The notes under the pieces: generated by a model
Database searches by the model: none
The model's input: only the letters and a program-made list of their open reading frames with translations
Told to the model about the DNA's origin: nothing
Part shown: one piece after another, positions 1 to 10,690 of the stretch
How the letters are laid out: each line of letters opens with the position of its first letter
How positions within the stretch are numbered: the stretch's first letter is position 1
Assembly: GCF_040939455.1 (NCBI RefSeq)
Contig: NC_134109.1
Location: forward strand, 32,319,501-32,383,500
Reading direction: 5' to 3'
Length of the DNA: 64,000 nucleotides
Origin: Microcebus murinus
Lineage: Eukaryota; Chordata; Mammalia; Primates; Cheirogaleidae
Position numbers and translations under genes: made by a program

Positions 1-165
1 CATGAGTTGCTTGAGAAACTTATTAAAAGGAGGATTCCCAGCCTCCACCTCTAGAGATTCTGATTTAATGGGTCTGGGATGGGATCCAGAAATCTGCATT
101 TTTAACATACGCTGTATAATCCGAAGGCGGATATTCTGCAGTTCAAACTGATCAACTTGATGGGA
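1..165. mobile_element. MER20-like hAT-Charlie remnant
   Basis: The opening 165 bases resemble the interior of a short non-autonomous hAT DNA transposon of the MER20 type. Visible hallmarks are 'gattctgatttaatgggtct' at about 56-75 and 'aatctgcatttttaaca' at about 90-106. The left end lies outside the window, so terminal repeats and a target duplication cannot be checked. The family name is from memory of the consensus; MER5-type relatives are an alternative. Confidence 0.45.
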
Positions 166-842
166 TATTTTGCAGTCATTTAAAATGATTTTTACGGAGA
201 GAGTATAATAACATGGAGGAATGCTTTATAAATAAAAAAGTATGTAAAATTGTATATAGAACTCTGTATCCAATTATGCAATACGACTATATAAAGCAAA
301 ACAAAAGCATACAAAAATGTAAACACAGGCAGTCTCCGGGTGGTAGAGTTATGGCAATTTTCTTTTTCCTACATTTTCTATATTTTCCAAAATTTCTAAA
401 AGTAAGCATTATTTTTACCATAAAAACCCACAAACCCATAATTTTAAAACAGCAATTGTCCTCCTTGGAACAAATTTAAGGGCTTTGCATTGTTCACTCT
501 CTTTTCTGGGATTTATATGCATTTTGTCTTTAAACAGACCGAAAGACCCAGAAACAAAGCTGTGCTGGGGTCTTCATCTTCAGGGAGGCCAGGCTGCTCT
601 TGGAAGTGTTTCACACCCAGCCTCACCCATAGACATTAGAGTTATTGCACGTGTATTTAGTCCTGTGAGTTATTGATAAGATAATAACAAATCTTGCCTG
701 GGATGGCACTTTATTTTGTAGAGTGGAACTATCTTCATGTCACTCTCTGGAAGATTTTTTAGATATTATAATTTGTATAGGACATTGAAGCCCTGTTTCA
801 AGAAGCTGGAAGTAAGGAAAGCAAAGTTGTTTGCTGAGAGAT
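166..842. other. AT-rich unique sequence, nothing recognised
   Basis: This AT-rich stretch has two small open frames (213-479 and 485-676). Neither has a recognisable domain, a signal or a coding-like composition. I see no repeat that I can name and no RNA gene. Confidence 0.5.
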
Positions 843-1251
843 GTGTTGGTTTGCTAGGGCTGATGTAAAAAAGTTCCACTGACTGGGTGGCTTAAAAAAC
901 AGAAATTCCTTGTGTTCTCATTCTGGGTGGTATAAATCGGAGATCAAGGCGTCAGCAGGGTTAATTCTCTCTGAGGGCTGGGAAGGCGGGGTCTGTTCCA
1001 GGCCTTTCTCTTTGGCTTGTAGAGGGCCGTCTTCTCCTGTGTCTTCACATGGTCTTCCTTTTATACGTGTTCATGTCCAAATTTCCTCTTATAAAGACCC
1101 TGTCATATTGTGTTAGGGCCACCTTAACTACCTCACTTTAACTTAATCACTTCTTTAAAGATTCTATCTCCAAATATGGTCACATTCTGAGGAACTGGGC
1201 ATTAGGACTTCAACATATGAATTTTGGGGGGACACAAGTCACCGCATAACA
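843..1251 (-). mobile_element. MLT1 LTR (ERVL-MaLR), antisense
   Basis: This is a solo LTR of the mammalian apparent LTR retrotransposon family, read antisense. On the + strand it opens with 'tttgctagggctg' and 'gactgggtggctt', the reverse complement of the MLT1 3' end. It closes with 'ttcaacatatgaattttggg' near 1210, the reverse complement of its 5' end. The body is diverged by substitutions and small gaps, as expected for an old element. No internal retroviral region is attached. A sense-oriented relative lies at 31.66 kb. Confidence 0.8.
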
Positions 1252-2229
1252 ATGCATTACTAAGCAACAGGTGGTAGGACACAGAACTGTGCAGACATTC
1301 AGTTTAAAGCGCTGGAATAGGTTTCTTATGCATCCGACTTCATTGCTGGAATGTGTCAGATAGTTTGAAAATTCAAAGTTAGAGGCAATGTGGGCTATTT
1401 CCATTGGGACCTGACCAGAGAGGGACAGCCTGATCTGGCCCAGAGTGGCCACTTGTCTGGTCGTGGGGAGAAGTGTGTCCCTCTGCAGGAGAGGTGAACG
1501 TATCAGCTTCACTTGCTTCTAACCGGATCCACTTGTGGCTCTCTGACTTTTCATTCATGTGACTGGGGCCAAGGTCAGTATCCTGTCCGGCCACCCCTGG
1601 AGAAATGGGAGTAAGAATTCCTGTCCTGCCCGTCTTGCAGGCTGTTGTGACGTAAGGTAGTATAGGCGCTTGGTAAATTGCAGAGCTCTTTTTGTCCCCA
1701 GCAAACACACAGAGCAATGAACATCCTCTCTCACCTGCAGCAGGTGATCATGATGCTATCTCTGAAGGCTGTGGGCTCTATTGTACTCAGAGGAGTCTGG
1801 AACTTGAAACAGTGGCAGTGACTCTAGCTGTAGCATATGTGGCCAATAAAATACCACCATAAGGACTGTTGCCAAAGGCCTCCATCATTCTGAAAGAAAT
1901 GAAACAACTATATTTTGAAATTGACATATGCTCCTTATATGAAAATTTCTAAATTTGATACAGAACAAAAAATAAAGGTCCCCATTCTCTAACTCTCTGC
2001 CTCCTTCTCATCACCCAAAGCCCTTCCCCCAAGTGAATATCTTCCTGATGTTTCTTGTGTTTATACAAATATATCTGTAAATACTTTAAAAAGCCACACT
2101 TACGACTTAGTTCATACTGTTTGAAAACTTGTGTTTCTAACTTAATGAATGATTGTGGGCTTCTTTCCATGTCAGCACATGCACATGAATCTTAACCTTA
2201 TTGTTTTAGGTCATTAAAGATGAAATGTC
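1252..2229. other. Unique sequence without a supported gene
   Basis: I see no convincing gene, RNA or young repeat here. The part from about 2050 to 2215 has the texture of a very old LINE ('caaatatatctgtaaatac') but is too diverged to assign. The overlapping antisense open frames at 1210-1717 are short and unlike any family I know. Confidence 0.4.
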
Positions 2230-2515
2230 TGATTTTGAATCAACAGTGTAATTTATTATGTCTCAAATAAGAGGCAGTACAATTAATCAAAGTATGCACC
2301 TAAACTGGCAACACAGTTTTGCCATCTTAACGGTAGCTTGTTTATGCTGACAGCCAAGAAGCCTGGGGAGTGAGTGGCAATGAAAATGAAAAAGGCACTT
2401 TCCACAGCTTGTTAAAAATTGAGTATTTTTCCTTGCAAGAAGTGATCCAAGATCTGGAAGAGGTGGCTGTGAGTTGGTGCAAGGTCTGGTGAATATGGTG
2501 AATGACAGAGAGTTT

Positions 2516-2809
2516 TCAAGTCCAGCCTCTGTAGTTTGAGCAGCATTGTTTGTGCAACCAGTGTTGTGGTTGAGTGTTGTCTTGCAAAAGGATTGGCCTG
2601 TCTCTAGTGACCAATCTCGGCTGCTTAATCACAAGCATCCTCATCATTTCATCCAATTGGTTGCAAAAGGCACCCATTGTAATAGACTGACCAGGTTTCA
2701 TGAAGCTGTAGTGGATAATACCAGTGCTGGACCACCAAACAGACAACATTAGCTTTTTTAAATGAGTATTCAGTTTTGGACTGTGTTTCAACACTTCATC
2801 TTTATCCAA
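2516..2809 (-). pseudogene. Mariner transposase fragment, middle catalytic part
   Basis: This 97-codon open segment covers the central catalytic region of a mariner transposase. It includes V-W-W-S with I-H-Y-S-F a few residues later, and the second acidic residue in L-L-Q-D-N. It lies in the same frame as the upstream N-terminal segment and is separated from it by one TGA. The reading frame is lost just past the second Asp. It is a relic inside the transposon at 2235-3405, not a host gene. Confidence 0.85.
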
Positions 2810-2854
2810 TCATTGTGCTGAACGCTTGTGATTGTCAAAAATAATCCATTTTCA

Positions 2855-3322
2855 TCACATAACAATATGGTGTAGAAATGGTTCACCTTTATGTTGTGAC
2901 AACAAAGAAAGGCAAGCTTTGAGACAATTTCTCTTCTGATGCTCATTTAATTTTTGCGGAACCCATCTATCCAGCTTCTTTACCTTGCCTGTTTGTTTCA
3001 AATGGTCCAACATTGTTGGAAGAGTAACGTCAAACCTTGCTGCTAATTCACGTGTAGGTTGAGATGGATTCGCTTCCACGACAGCTTTCAGCTCATCATT
3101 ATCCACCTTCATCTCAGGACGTTCATGTGGCTCATTTTCAAGATGAAAGTCACCAAAATGGAACTTCTCAAACTGTGCATTCATTAGCCACAACATTCCC
3201 AAACACTTTGTTGATATTTTGAGCTGTATGCGCTGCATTGGCTCCAGGATGGAACTCATATTCGAAAATAATACAAATTTTTGACTTATCCACGGTTTCA
3301 CAAAAATTATTCTAAAAAACAT
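2855..3322 (-). pseudogene. Mariner transposase fragment, N-terminal helix-turn-helix part
   Basis: This 155-codon open segment carries the paired helix-turn-helix DNA-binding region of a mariner transposase. The recognisable run is 'TRELAARFDVTLPTMLDHLK' at residues of about 90-109, followed by 'GKVKKLDRWVP'. The first 20 or so residues look like non-coding extension rather than the true start. It ends at an in-frame TGA just before the first catalytic Asp. No sign of a host-gene fusion, such as an upstream SET domain, is visible in this window. Confidence 0.85.
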
Positions 3323-3469
3323 TTTGAAAAATAATCACCAGCCAAAATGTGCATTTGAAAGACTGAGGATGTACCTTCACAATAAATAAAATAAAAAAAA
3401 AAAATAAAACAAGAAGCGTCAAAGTGAAATGTCAGAGATATCTACTGCCAAACTTAGTAGTTAAGGGAA

Positions 3470-3832
3470 TCGAACATTTCATACTTAATAGCCTAATAAT
3501 TCTTGCATAGTGTACCATAAAACAGATATACTGTATGTTATTTACCTATTCCTTCATTAATGGACATTTAGGTTATTTCCAGTTTTTAAAAACGTCACTA
3601 CAATGAATATCTTTGTTTATATATCTTCCAGCCCTTATGTGAATGGATTTCTGTAGGACAAATTTCTAGGCATGAAATAATTGTATTAAAGGGGATATTT
3701 ACATATTTAAATTTTTGATAGGTTTATAAATTGCTCTGTCTCAAAAAAAAAAAAAAAGACAATCAATTTACCCTCCCTCTAAGAGTTTATACAAATTCCT
3801 ATTTCCTCACATCCTTGCCAAGAATGAGTCCT
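3470..3832 (-). mobile_element. Old L1M / HAL1-type LINE fragment, antisense
   Basis: The + strand shows 'ggacatttaggttatttcca' near 3562, then 'ttctgtaggacaaatttcta' near 3650 and 'cctcacatccttgcca' near 3805. This order is typical of antisense copies of old L1M or HAL1 LINEs. An A-run (about 3744-3758) interrupts it. Another copy of the same kind lies near 56.4-56.9 kb. Confidence 0.65.
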
Positions 3833-5235
3833 CTGGCCACTTTGCCCTGCATGCTTTAAGATGTTGAAGCTGAATATTATTTGAGAGTGTGTTCCCTCAG
3901 TGTCTTCCCAGAGACACTTATAGTCATGATCACGAGGCCTTCTGGAGAACAGCGCCTGAGTCCAAAATCACAGGAAATTTTTCAACAGATCCTCCAAGGA
4001 ACCCTTTGAGTGCTGGGAGTATATTCAAGGGGGACTAGTATTTTCTACCTGAACGCAGACATTGTACCAACCCATGGAGAAGCTACACATCTGTCTTTCT
4101 TTTCATATGAGGTGGGGAAAAAGAAACAGAGACAGGTTTGAGCATCTAATTCCACCCAGTGCCCTTGAAACAGTTCTCTAGTTATATCTCTATCTAGTTA
4201 TCTCACGGGCCTCATCAGTTTTTCTGATTTTCTAAACGCCTTGAAAATGGGGCTTATAAGGGGTGACCCTAGGAAATGCTTAGAGACAACCCCGTATCTC
4301 GCTGAGGGCAAGTGGGGGAGGCTGGGCAATAGCTGGCCTTGCCTAAGCCCATTCGCCCCGGTCTCCAGAGAACTCCTTGTCCAGTAGGCAGATCAAGGGC
4401 CTCATGAGGGCACCTGCAAGGCAGAGGCCCCAAAGCAATGAGAAAATGCAGCTTTGACAAAATTATCCAAAATTTCGTGTTCAGAAACATCTAGAAAGAA
4501 GTGATTTTAACCTAAGCATGCATGTAAGTTTTGCATTTTATGAATTTGTAGTGTTTTTCTTTTGAATCACATTGCAGATGGTGCCATATCTTTAGGGCCA
4601 AGGGATTCTACAGATCTGCCAGTATCTTCCCCCCATCCCCAAACCATGACAGGCTACGTGCGCTCTGAGGCTCTGGGATTTTTCAGTCCTACATGGAGGC
4701 CCTGCCTGCCGGGATTCTGGAGCTAAAGCTTCGTTTCAGTGATGTGTTCAGAACACCTGTGTCACAGGGCAGTGGTGTGGATTTCATGAGAAAGCAGGTG
4801 AAGGCAGCCTGCAGTGGTGAGACTCAAGCAATATTAACTTCCTCCCCTCACTAGAAGCTTGTCCCATCTGAATCATGAGATTAATAGAGCGGGACTTTAA
4901 AGACTTTAAGAAGTCCTTTTTTGCTTTATATGCAAAGTTCTAGAGAAACAAGGAGAGAGAGGTGTGAAATTGGGATTTCACTATCTTCTCCTTAGGCTGT
5001 TTGTGAAAACAGTAAATATAAATAAATGCATAGAACTATAAATAGTTTATATAACTATAAATCGTTTTTCATTCAGTTGAATTGGATCATGATTGTGTTC
5101 ACCCTATCCAAGGCCAAACGTGTAATTTGTGATGGCACAAAAGGTAAAATCTTTACTCCTTCCTAGAGCTTCTTAATTTTTACCATTTTCACCTCCTGTG
5201 GAAATATTCTATTCCATGTTGGAGGTAGGAAGGTA
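3833..5235. other. Unique sequence, no gene seen
   Basis: This 1.4-kb stretch contains no repeat I can name with confidence and only small antisense open frames such as 4269-4490. A short AT-rich patch at 5010-5065 repeats 'aactataaat'. I see no promoter, RNA gene or coding exon that I could defend. Confidence 0.45.
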
Positions 5236-5569
5236 AAAATTTGCATTTCTACAATGTACTAAGCACAGTGCCTCATTTTACCTTCCCAACAGCACTAGGA
5301 GTGTTGTTATTTTGTAACTGAAGAATTAAAGAGTTGCAACCATTTCTTCCCAGCGTCACAGGTGACCAGGGATATTCCAGTCACCCCTGAAGGATAGAGC
5401 TGTGTCATCCAGGGCGCAGGGGGACAGAGGGCAAAGTGGCCTTCGGGGAGGTCATGGGTGATATGAGTTTCACAGCTTTCCTCAATGGCCCGGGCTCTCC
5501 AGTGTGTCCTGACCAAGATCCATCTGCAGCTCCTTCCTTGGGAGAGGCCCTCCGCCTTCACTGAGCCCC

Positions 5570-5800
5570 CAGAATGTGATTATTCACAGGGGGTGTTACC
5601 CCTGTCCCCATCACTCTGGGTGCTGGGGCTGGAGCAGGAAGGAAAGGAGACACCATCCTTGCTCTCCAGGAGCTTACTGGGCCGTGGGGAGACAGAGAAT
5701 CAACAGCCACAGAGGCGATGCGTTGACAGTTTGGTCAGTGTGACGGAGAGGAAGGTGCTGCCGAAATCTAGAAATAACAGGCACACGGAGGCCTAAAGGG
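5570..5800. repeat. L2-like ancient LINE relic
   Basis: The part 'ctctccaggagcttactggg' (near 5660) followed by a gacagagaatcaaca context matches the typical degraded L2 3' region ('ccctcaaggagcttacagtc...gacaaacaagtaaaca'). Divergence is high and the boundaries are approximate. Confidence 0.4.
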
Positions 5801-5849
5801 CGAGTGGAAGTTGGCCAGGTGAAGGGGCGGGGAAGAGCTTTCATTGTAT

Positions 5850-6030
5850 AAGCCTACCAGCCACTGTTTTAGCGCTTTACAAAACTCACTCATTTAATCC
5901 TCTAACAACTCTATGACCAGGTACTTATCAGTATCCCTGGTGTACAAAGAAGTGAAATGACGCTCGGGTCCAACGCCACCCCACTGGGAAGCATCAGAGC
6001 CAGGATCCAAACGCATCAGCTTATGGGTGG
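5850..6030 (+). repeat. MIR SINE relic
   Basis: The sequence runs through 'agcgctttacaaaactcact', 'catttaatcctctaacaac' and 'tgacgctcgggtccaacgcc', the usual order of the MIR core and 3' LINE-like part. The strand follows that order. Boundaries are approximate because the element is old. Confidence 0.6.
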
Positions 6031-8795
6031 TGGTTAAAGCGGGGAGGGGAGAGGATCACCCGGGTGAGCACAGAGGAAAGAAGAGACCTGGGTGGGCGCC
6101 CTGGGGCGCTCCTGAGGAGCCCTCTAGTCAAGCAGACTGAAAACAGTAGTCACCGGGTAGAGAGTGAGCAGGAGGAAGTGTTTCTAGAAGGAGGGAATGC
6201 CAACCTGGGGAACGCTGTGGACAGGTCGAGCGGGAGGACTGAGAACTGACCCCTAGATACCACGGTGACCTTTGACAAGAGCAACTGTAGGGGAGTGTCA
6301 GGGAGCAGAGTCCAGTTAAACGGGGTTCAAGAAAAGATGGGAGGAGAGGTGGTAGCAACTGTGATAAATATTCTTTTGGGGAATTTTACTCTAAAAGGAG
6401 GAAGCAAAATAAGGTGGTAGCTGACGGGTGACCTAGTTCCAAGGGATTTCTTTTTAAGATGGAGGAGTAGAACGTGCTTGTGCCCTGGTAGGAGTGCTTC
6501 AGCAGAGAAGGAGAAACCGGCCAGGCAGAGAGGGAGCGCCCTGTACAGAGGGAAGCTCTTGGGCTACACCAGGGGTTGGAATCCAAGGTCCAGGGGAGGG
6601 TGGCCTTAGACAGGAACAGCTGGCTGCAGGGGTGTGGCAGGTAGGCTGCCGGCTCCTAGAGGCAGGCCCCTAAGCAGCATCTCCTCCAGAGCCTGCTGGC
6701 TTGATTCCCACCCCCCTCCCCCACTAAGGGCTGGAGCAACATTCTTCTCCGGATATTGCAGGGCTGGAGAGCATCTCCGGGCATTCTGTCCCTGATGTCA
6801 CTAGCCTTTGCTGACTGTGGAGGTCAGCCTAAGCTGTGCTCCTGCTGGAGCTGTGAACTGAGCGGTAGGAGGGAGTGAGCTGCAATCACCGAGGGGAGTT
6901 CTCTCCAAGGCTCCTTAGGCTAAGCACTTGCTGTTCTATAGCCCTGAGGATTTGAGGACAGTTGGTCAAGGGATTCCTGCTGTCGTGTAATAGACAGGGT
7001 GTCAACCCACTCAACAAACAAGATCCTTGGGAACCCAATTCCAGCAAGTTTACTTAAACTCACCTCACAGAATTTCTAATGCACAAAACTGGCCGACAAG
7101 GGCCCTGGGGTGACGTGCTCCTTTTCAAGGTTTGAACCTAGGAAATGCAAAGTGCACAGAGGGGACCTCCTGTTCCACCCCAGCACTCTGAAGTATACCT
7201 TTTCAGCCTGGCTGTGTCTGACCAAAAAATACACAAACAGAAGAGAGAGGAACTATATTTGGGGAGCTTTGAATGCAAAATCAGGGGATTCCCCAATGGG
7301 GAAACATTCCTCTGGTTAAAAAAAAAGAACTGGGTAAATGAGGCAGAAACACTAGTGTATAAGACAACTAGCACACCACAGGCCTGGTTACTTTGCTAAC
7401 CACTTGCTCATTAAAAAAAAGTTTTTAAAATAGGTATATCTACCCCATCCTCCCCACTCAGGAGAACTTCTCTTTCCCCCAATTTATTGTAGGTTGTATT
7501 GTAAATTGTTTCCCTGCAAAGTAATAAAATTTAAATGTGGTTTTTAGGTATGCTAATGTTTCTGGTTGGCTGAGCATGAATTCCCAACCAGTTATGGGTT
7601 GAGGGGCCTGCAAGGAAGCTGTGAGAACAGAGTGGGAGGTGGAGATGAGAAGGGAAAATAAAAGTTCCCCATTGTTCTAGTTAGAGAAAACTGGGATTCG
7701 GGAAACCATGTGGTTTGATGTGACCTGGAGCCTTGGGGGACATCAGAGGGGAGTAGGTGCCTTAACCGTCCAGAGGCAGGTTTAGCTGAGAAAGGGCTGG
7801 GAGCAGTGAGCAGCCCCTCGGGGAAAGCTTCCCCAACCACAGAGTAGAAGAGGAGGGAGGACCTCAGAGGCAGGGACATCTTCTCCACCTCCGGGTGTCT
7901 GAGCTTGACTCCTGCTGAAGACCCCTGCGGAAACCGGGCAGGATAGGGCAAAGGCGAAAGGCCGCAGCTCCCCCATGGAACACTGTGGAACAGGTGCCCC
8001 AGGGGGGCTCATTTTCTTTCAGACTCATCTTCTAACTGATGATGGCAATCAGCGGTAGGATTCACATCCGGTGAATTAGGCAAGGAGTCACATACAGAAA
8101 TGGGTTAAAATCAAATTGATTTTGTGAAATAGGGAGTACTTGAAGCTCCAGGGGCAGATTAATCTGGAAAGTCTTCACAGACTTGGGTTTCATGGTTTTG
8201 AATGGAAAAATCCAACTTCCACTCCATTTCGAAGAAAGGCTGGGCCCAGCAGGGATTCCAGGGCAGCTGGGGAGATGCAGCGATGGAGGAACAGATGGAA
8301 GCCGAGGGGTGAGGATGCTCTGGGAGTTGCTTAGGGGCCAGACAGCAGTGAAGACCAGCGACATGGGAGAGACGTTGGAAATGCCTGATTGGCAAGTAAG
8401 AGCTTAAGCACAGCCAAGAGCTTCTGCAAGCTTCGGGGAGGGTGACACGGTTTCAAGAAGCTTTGAGGGGGCAGTGCGGCGTGAGTGAGGGCACTGTGTG
8501 CTGGGACTGCTCTCAGCCTGCAGGTGTGGGGAGAAGTTCTAGAACAGCGGTGGGAGAGACTGTGAAATGGGAGTGATGCTGAGAGAGAATCCTCAGATCG
8601 GTGCAGAACTCCAGGAAAGAGCCGGAGGTGTTGCCCAGTGAGGTTAGTTAAACATGGCAGCATAGCAGTGGGTGCATTTGTAACTGTGGCTGGTCCTTGT
8701 ATTAATATATCTCCAGAACGTAGCACAGTGCCTGCATATAGTTGGCACCCATGAATTACTTGCTGAATGAATGAATGAGTAAAGGAATAATAACA
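6031..8795. other. GC-balanced unique sequence, no gene seen
   Basis: This 2.8-kb stretch is largely unique. Many short overlapping open frames occur on both strands (up to 131 codons at 8331-8726). None has a recognisable domain, and they overlap each other in different frames, as expected by chance. A MIR-like scrap ('agcacagtgcctgcatatag', near 8724) precedes the L1M element. Confidence 0.45.
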
Positions 8796-8799
8796 ACTA

Positions 8800-9418
8800 A
8801 AACGTTTTTGATGTTGCTAGAAAAAACAGTGTGGAAGTTTCTCAAACAATTAAATATAGAATTGCCAGATGATCCAGCAATTCCACTCCTGGGTACTGAC
8901 CCAAAAGAACTGAAACAGGGCCTTGAACAGGTATTCACACCCCCATGTTTATAGCAGCACTGTTTGCAACGGGCAAAAGTGGAAGAAACCCAAGTGTCCA
9001 TCAATAGATGAATGGATAAAGAAAGTGTGGTCTATACATAAAATGAAATATTTTCAGCCTTAAAAGGGAAGGAAATTCTGACAACATGGATGAACCCTGA
9101 AAACATTTTGGTAAGTGAAATAAGCCAGTCATGAAAGAACAAATATTGTGAGTCCACTTATACAAGGTACCTAGGGTAGTAAAATTCGCAGACTTGGAAA
9201 GTAGATTAGAGGCTACCAGGGGCAGGAGGTGAGAAGAAATGGGGAGTTGTTGGTTAATGGATATATAGTTTCAGTTGGGGAAGATGGAAAAGTTCTAAAA
9301 CAGATAGTGGTGATGGTTGCATCACGGATATGATGAACTTAATGCCATTGACTTGTACACTTAAAATGGGTAAAATGATACATTTTGTGTTATGTATATT
9401 TTATCACAATAAAAAGAG
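8800..9418 (+). mobile_element. L1M LINE 3' end, sense
   Basis: The sequence follows the old L1M 3' end: 'agatgatccagcaattccac' (near 8867), 'gaatggataaagaaagtgtg' (near 9010), 'aagtgaaataagcca' (near 9113), then 'gtgatggttgcatcac' and a terminal 'ttttatcacaataaaaag'. The first part corresponds to the distal ORF2 coding region, but only short frames survive. It is strongly 5'-truncated. Four more fragments of this class lie in the window at 28.7, 29.5, 48.8 and 57.2 kb, all in the same orientation. Confidence 0.85.
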
Positions 9419-9554
9419 GCAAAATTATAACCCTCAAATATAGCAAAAAACAAAATGCACTGAGCACGCTCTACATGGCGACACCTTTCTTTAGCTCCTC
9501 ATAAGCTTCCATTCACCTAGTTCTCAACAACGCTGTGACTCAAGTGTTACCATT

Positions 9555-9735
9555 TCCCCAGCGAATGTCAGGCCCTGTGCTAGGTACATTACACACATGG
9601 CTTCTTATGGGGAAAACCCTGCAAGGCGAGTTACTAAGTTCATTTTACAGATGCAAAACTGAGCCTTAGAGACAGACAGATACACTTAGCCAGTGAGGTT
9701 ATAGTAGGTTGGAACCCAGGCCTGGCTGAGCCCAG
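9555..9735 (+). repeat. MIR SINE relic
   Basis: The readable order is 'ggccctgtgctaggtaca', 'ttcattttacagatgcaaaa' and 'tggaacccaggcctggctg', the conserved MIR landmarks in sense orientation. The element is old and its ends are approximate. Confidence 0.65.
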
Positions 9736-10470
9736 AAGCCACGTGGTGTCCATACCCCACGTCATCTCTTCCAGTGACAGATAGCCAAGATTGGAAGGAG
9801 AGCCATAGAGTGGGCGCAGAATTCATTCAGGACTCAGCTCTGCACTTACTACTAAGAAGACCAGAGAAGTAGAAAACGCTATTCTTGCCCTCACAGAGTT
9901 GGCTGAGGCACACGGGACTACATCACAGATATCAGTATAAAAACTATTTCAGGTTACACAGCACTGACCCCCGAGGGCTGCTGGCTCCCAAGGAAGAGAG
10001 TTAGGGTCGGGGGAAGAGAGTCTGGATGACTTCTGGAGTCAAGGCTTCCTAGGACAGAGTCCCTGAGCACATACTATGTTTTAGGTGGCAGAAAAATCCA
10101 ATTGTGGAAATACGAATAATACTAACACAAACTCACAATCCCTTATCTGTAAGTCTGAAATCCAAAGATTGTAAGGAAAAAAGTTGTTTTTGATTTGTTT
10201 TGTTTTTGTCAATTTGGTGCCAAATCTCATTTAGCAGTGAAAGCTGACCTGAGCTGGAATGGTTATTTGCAGTTTCGGCTTAAGTTCCTCCAAGGGAATG
10301 TTGATGTGTTTGCTGCAGTGTCATGAATGTGTCTGATTGTGGGGTCCTGCCCTGGCATCCACGGGGGGGGGGGGGGGGGGACTTATGCTAGTGGTGGCCT
10401 AAGTACCATATTACCTCCTAAAATAAGAAAAATTCTGATTTCTGGCCCCAAGAGTTTTGGGTGAATGATT
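9736..10470. other. Unique sequence containing a long G run
   Basis: No gene or nameable transposon is visible in this part, apart from the 18-G homopolymer listed separately. The stretch at 10110-10330 is AT-rich with no coding-like frame. Confidence 0.45.
10363..10380 (+). repeat. (G)18 homopolymer
   Basis: Eighteen consecutive G follow 'catccac' and precede 'acttatgc'. The copy number may be affected by replication slippage or by the assembly. The + strand could form a G-quadruplex. Confidence 0.9.
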
Positions 10471-10489
10471 GTTAACTTGTATTCATTGC

Positions 10490-10690
10490 ATGATAGATGA
10501 TGTGAAGCAGGCATTTTGTCAAGTGTTTTACCCATAGTACCTCCTTTAATCCTTACCCTATGAGGCAGGTCTTATTATTCCCATTTTACAGGTGAGGAAA
10601 CTGAGACCAGAGAAGGTAAATAACTTGCTCAAGGCCACAAATTGTAAGCGATGGGGCCAGGTTGGATCTAAGGTCTTCTTGTTTAGGTAT
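10490..10690 (+). repeat. MIR SINE relic
   Basis: Well-preserved MIR landmarks are present: 'ctcctttaatccttaccc', 'attcccattttacaggtgag', 'gaaactgagaccagagaagg' and 'taacttgctcaaggccaca'. The order gives sense orientation. Confidence 0.8.

Larger units (their letters stand above)
2235..3405 (-). mobile_element. Degenerate mariner (Tc1/mariner) DNA transposon
   Basis: This is an antisense mariner-type transposon copy of near full length, related to the primate Hsmar elements. The N-terminal DNA-binding half is open at 3322-2855 and contains 'GKVKKLDRWVP', a hallmark just before the catalytic domain. A TGA at 2857-2855 stands where mariners have Cys in the V-T-C-D-E motif. After this stop the same frame resumes with D-E and continues through the second catalytic motif, L-L-Q-D-N, to 2516. 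A frameshift follows, and in the new frame S-P-D-L-A-P-T-H-S-H-L-F is readable near 2478. In this motif the third catalytic acid of the DD34D triad is His instead of Asp. The C-terminus ends in a readable A-Y-F-D and stop near 2287. The element cannot make an active transposase. The subfamily (Hsmar1 or Hsmar2-like) is not certain. Confidence 0.9.
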
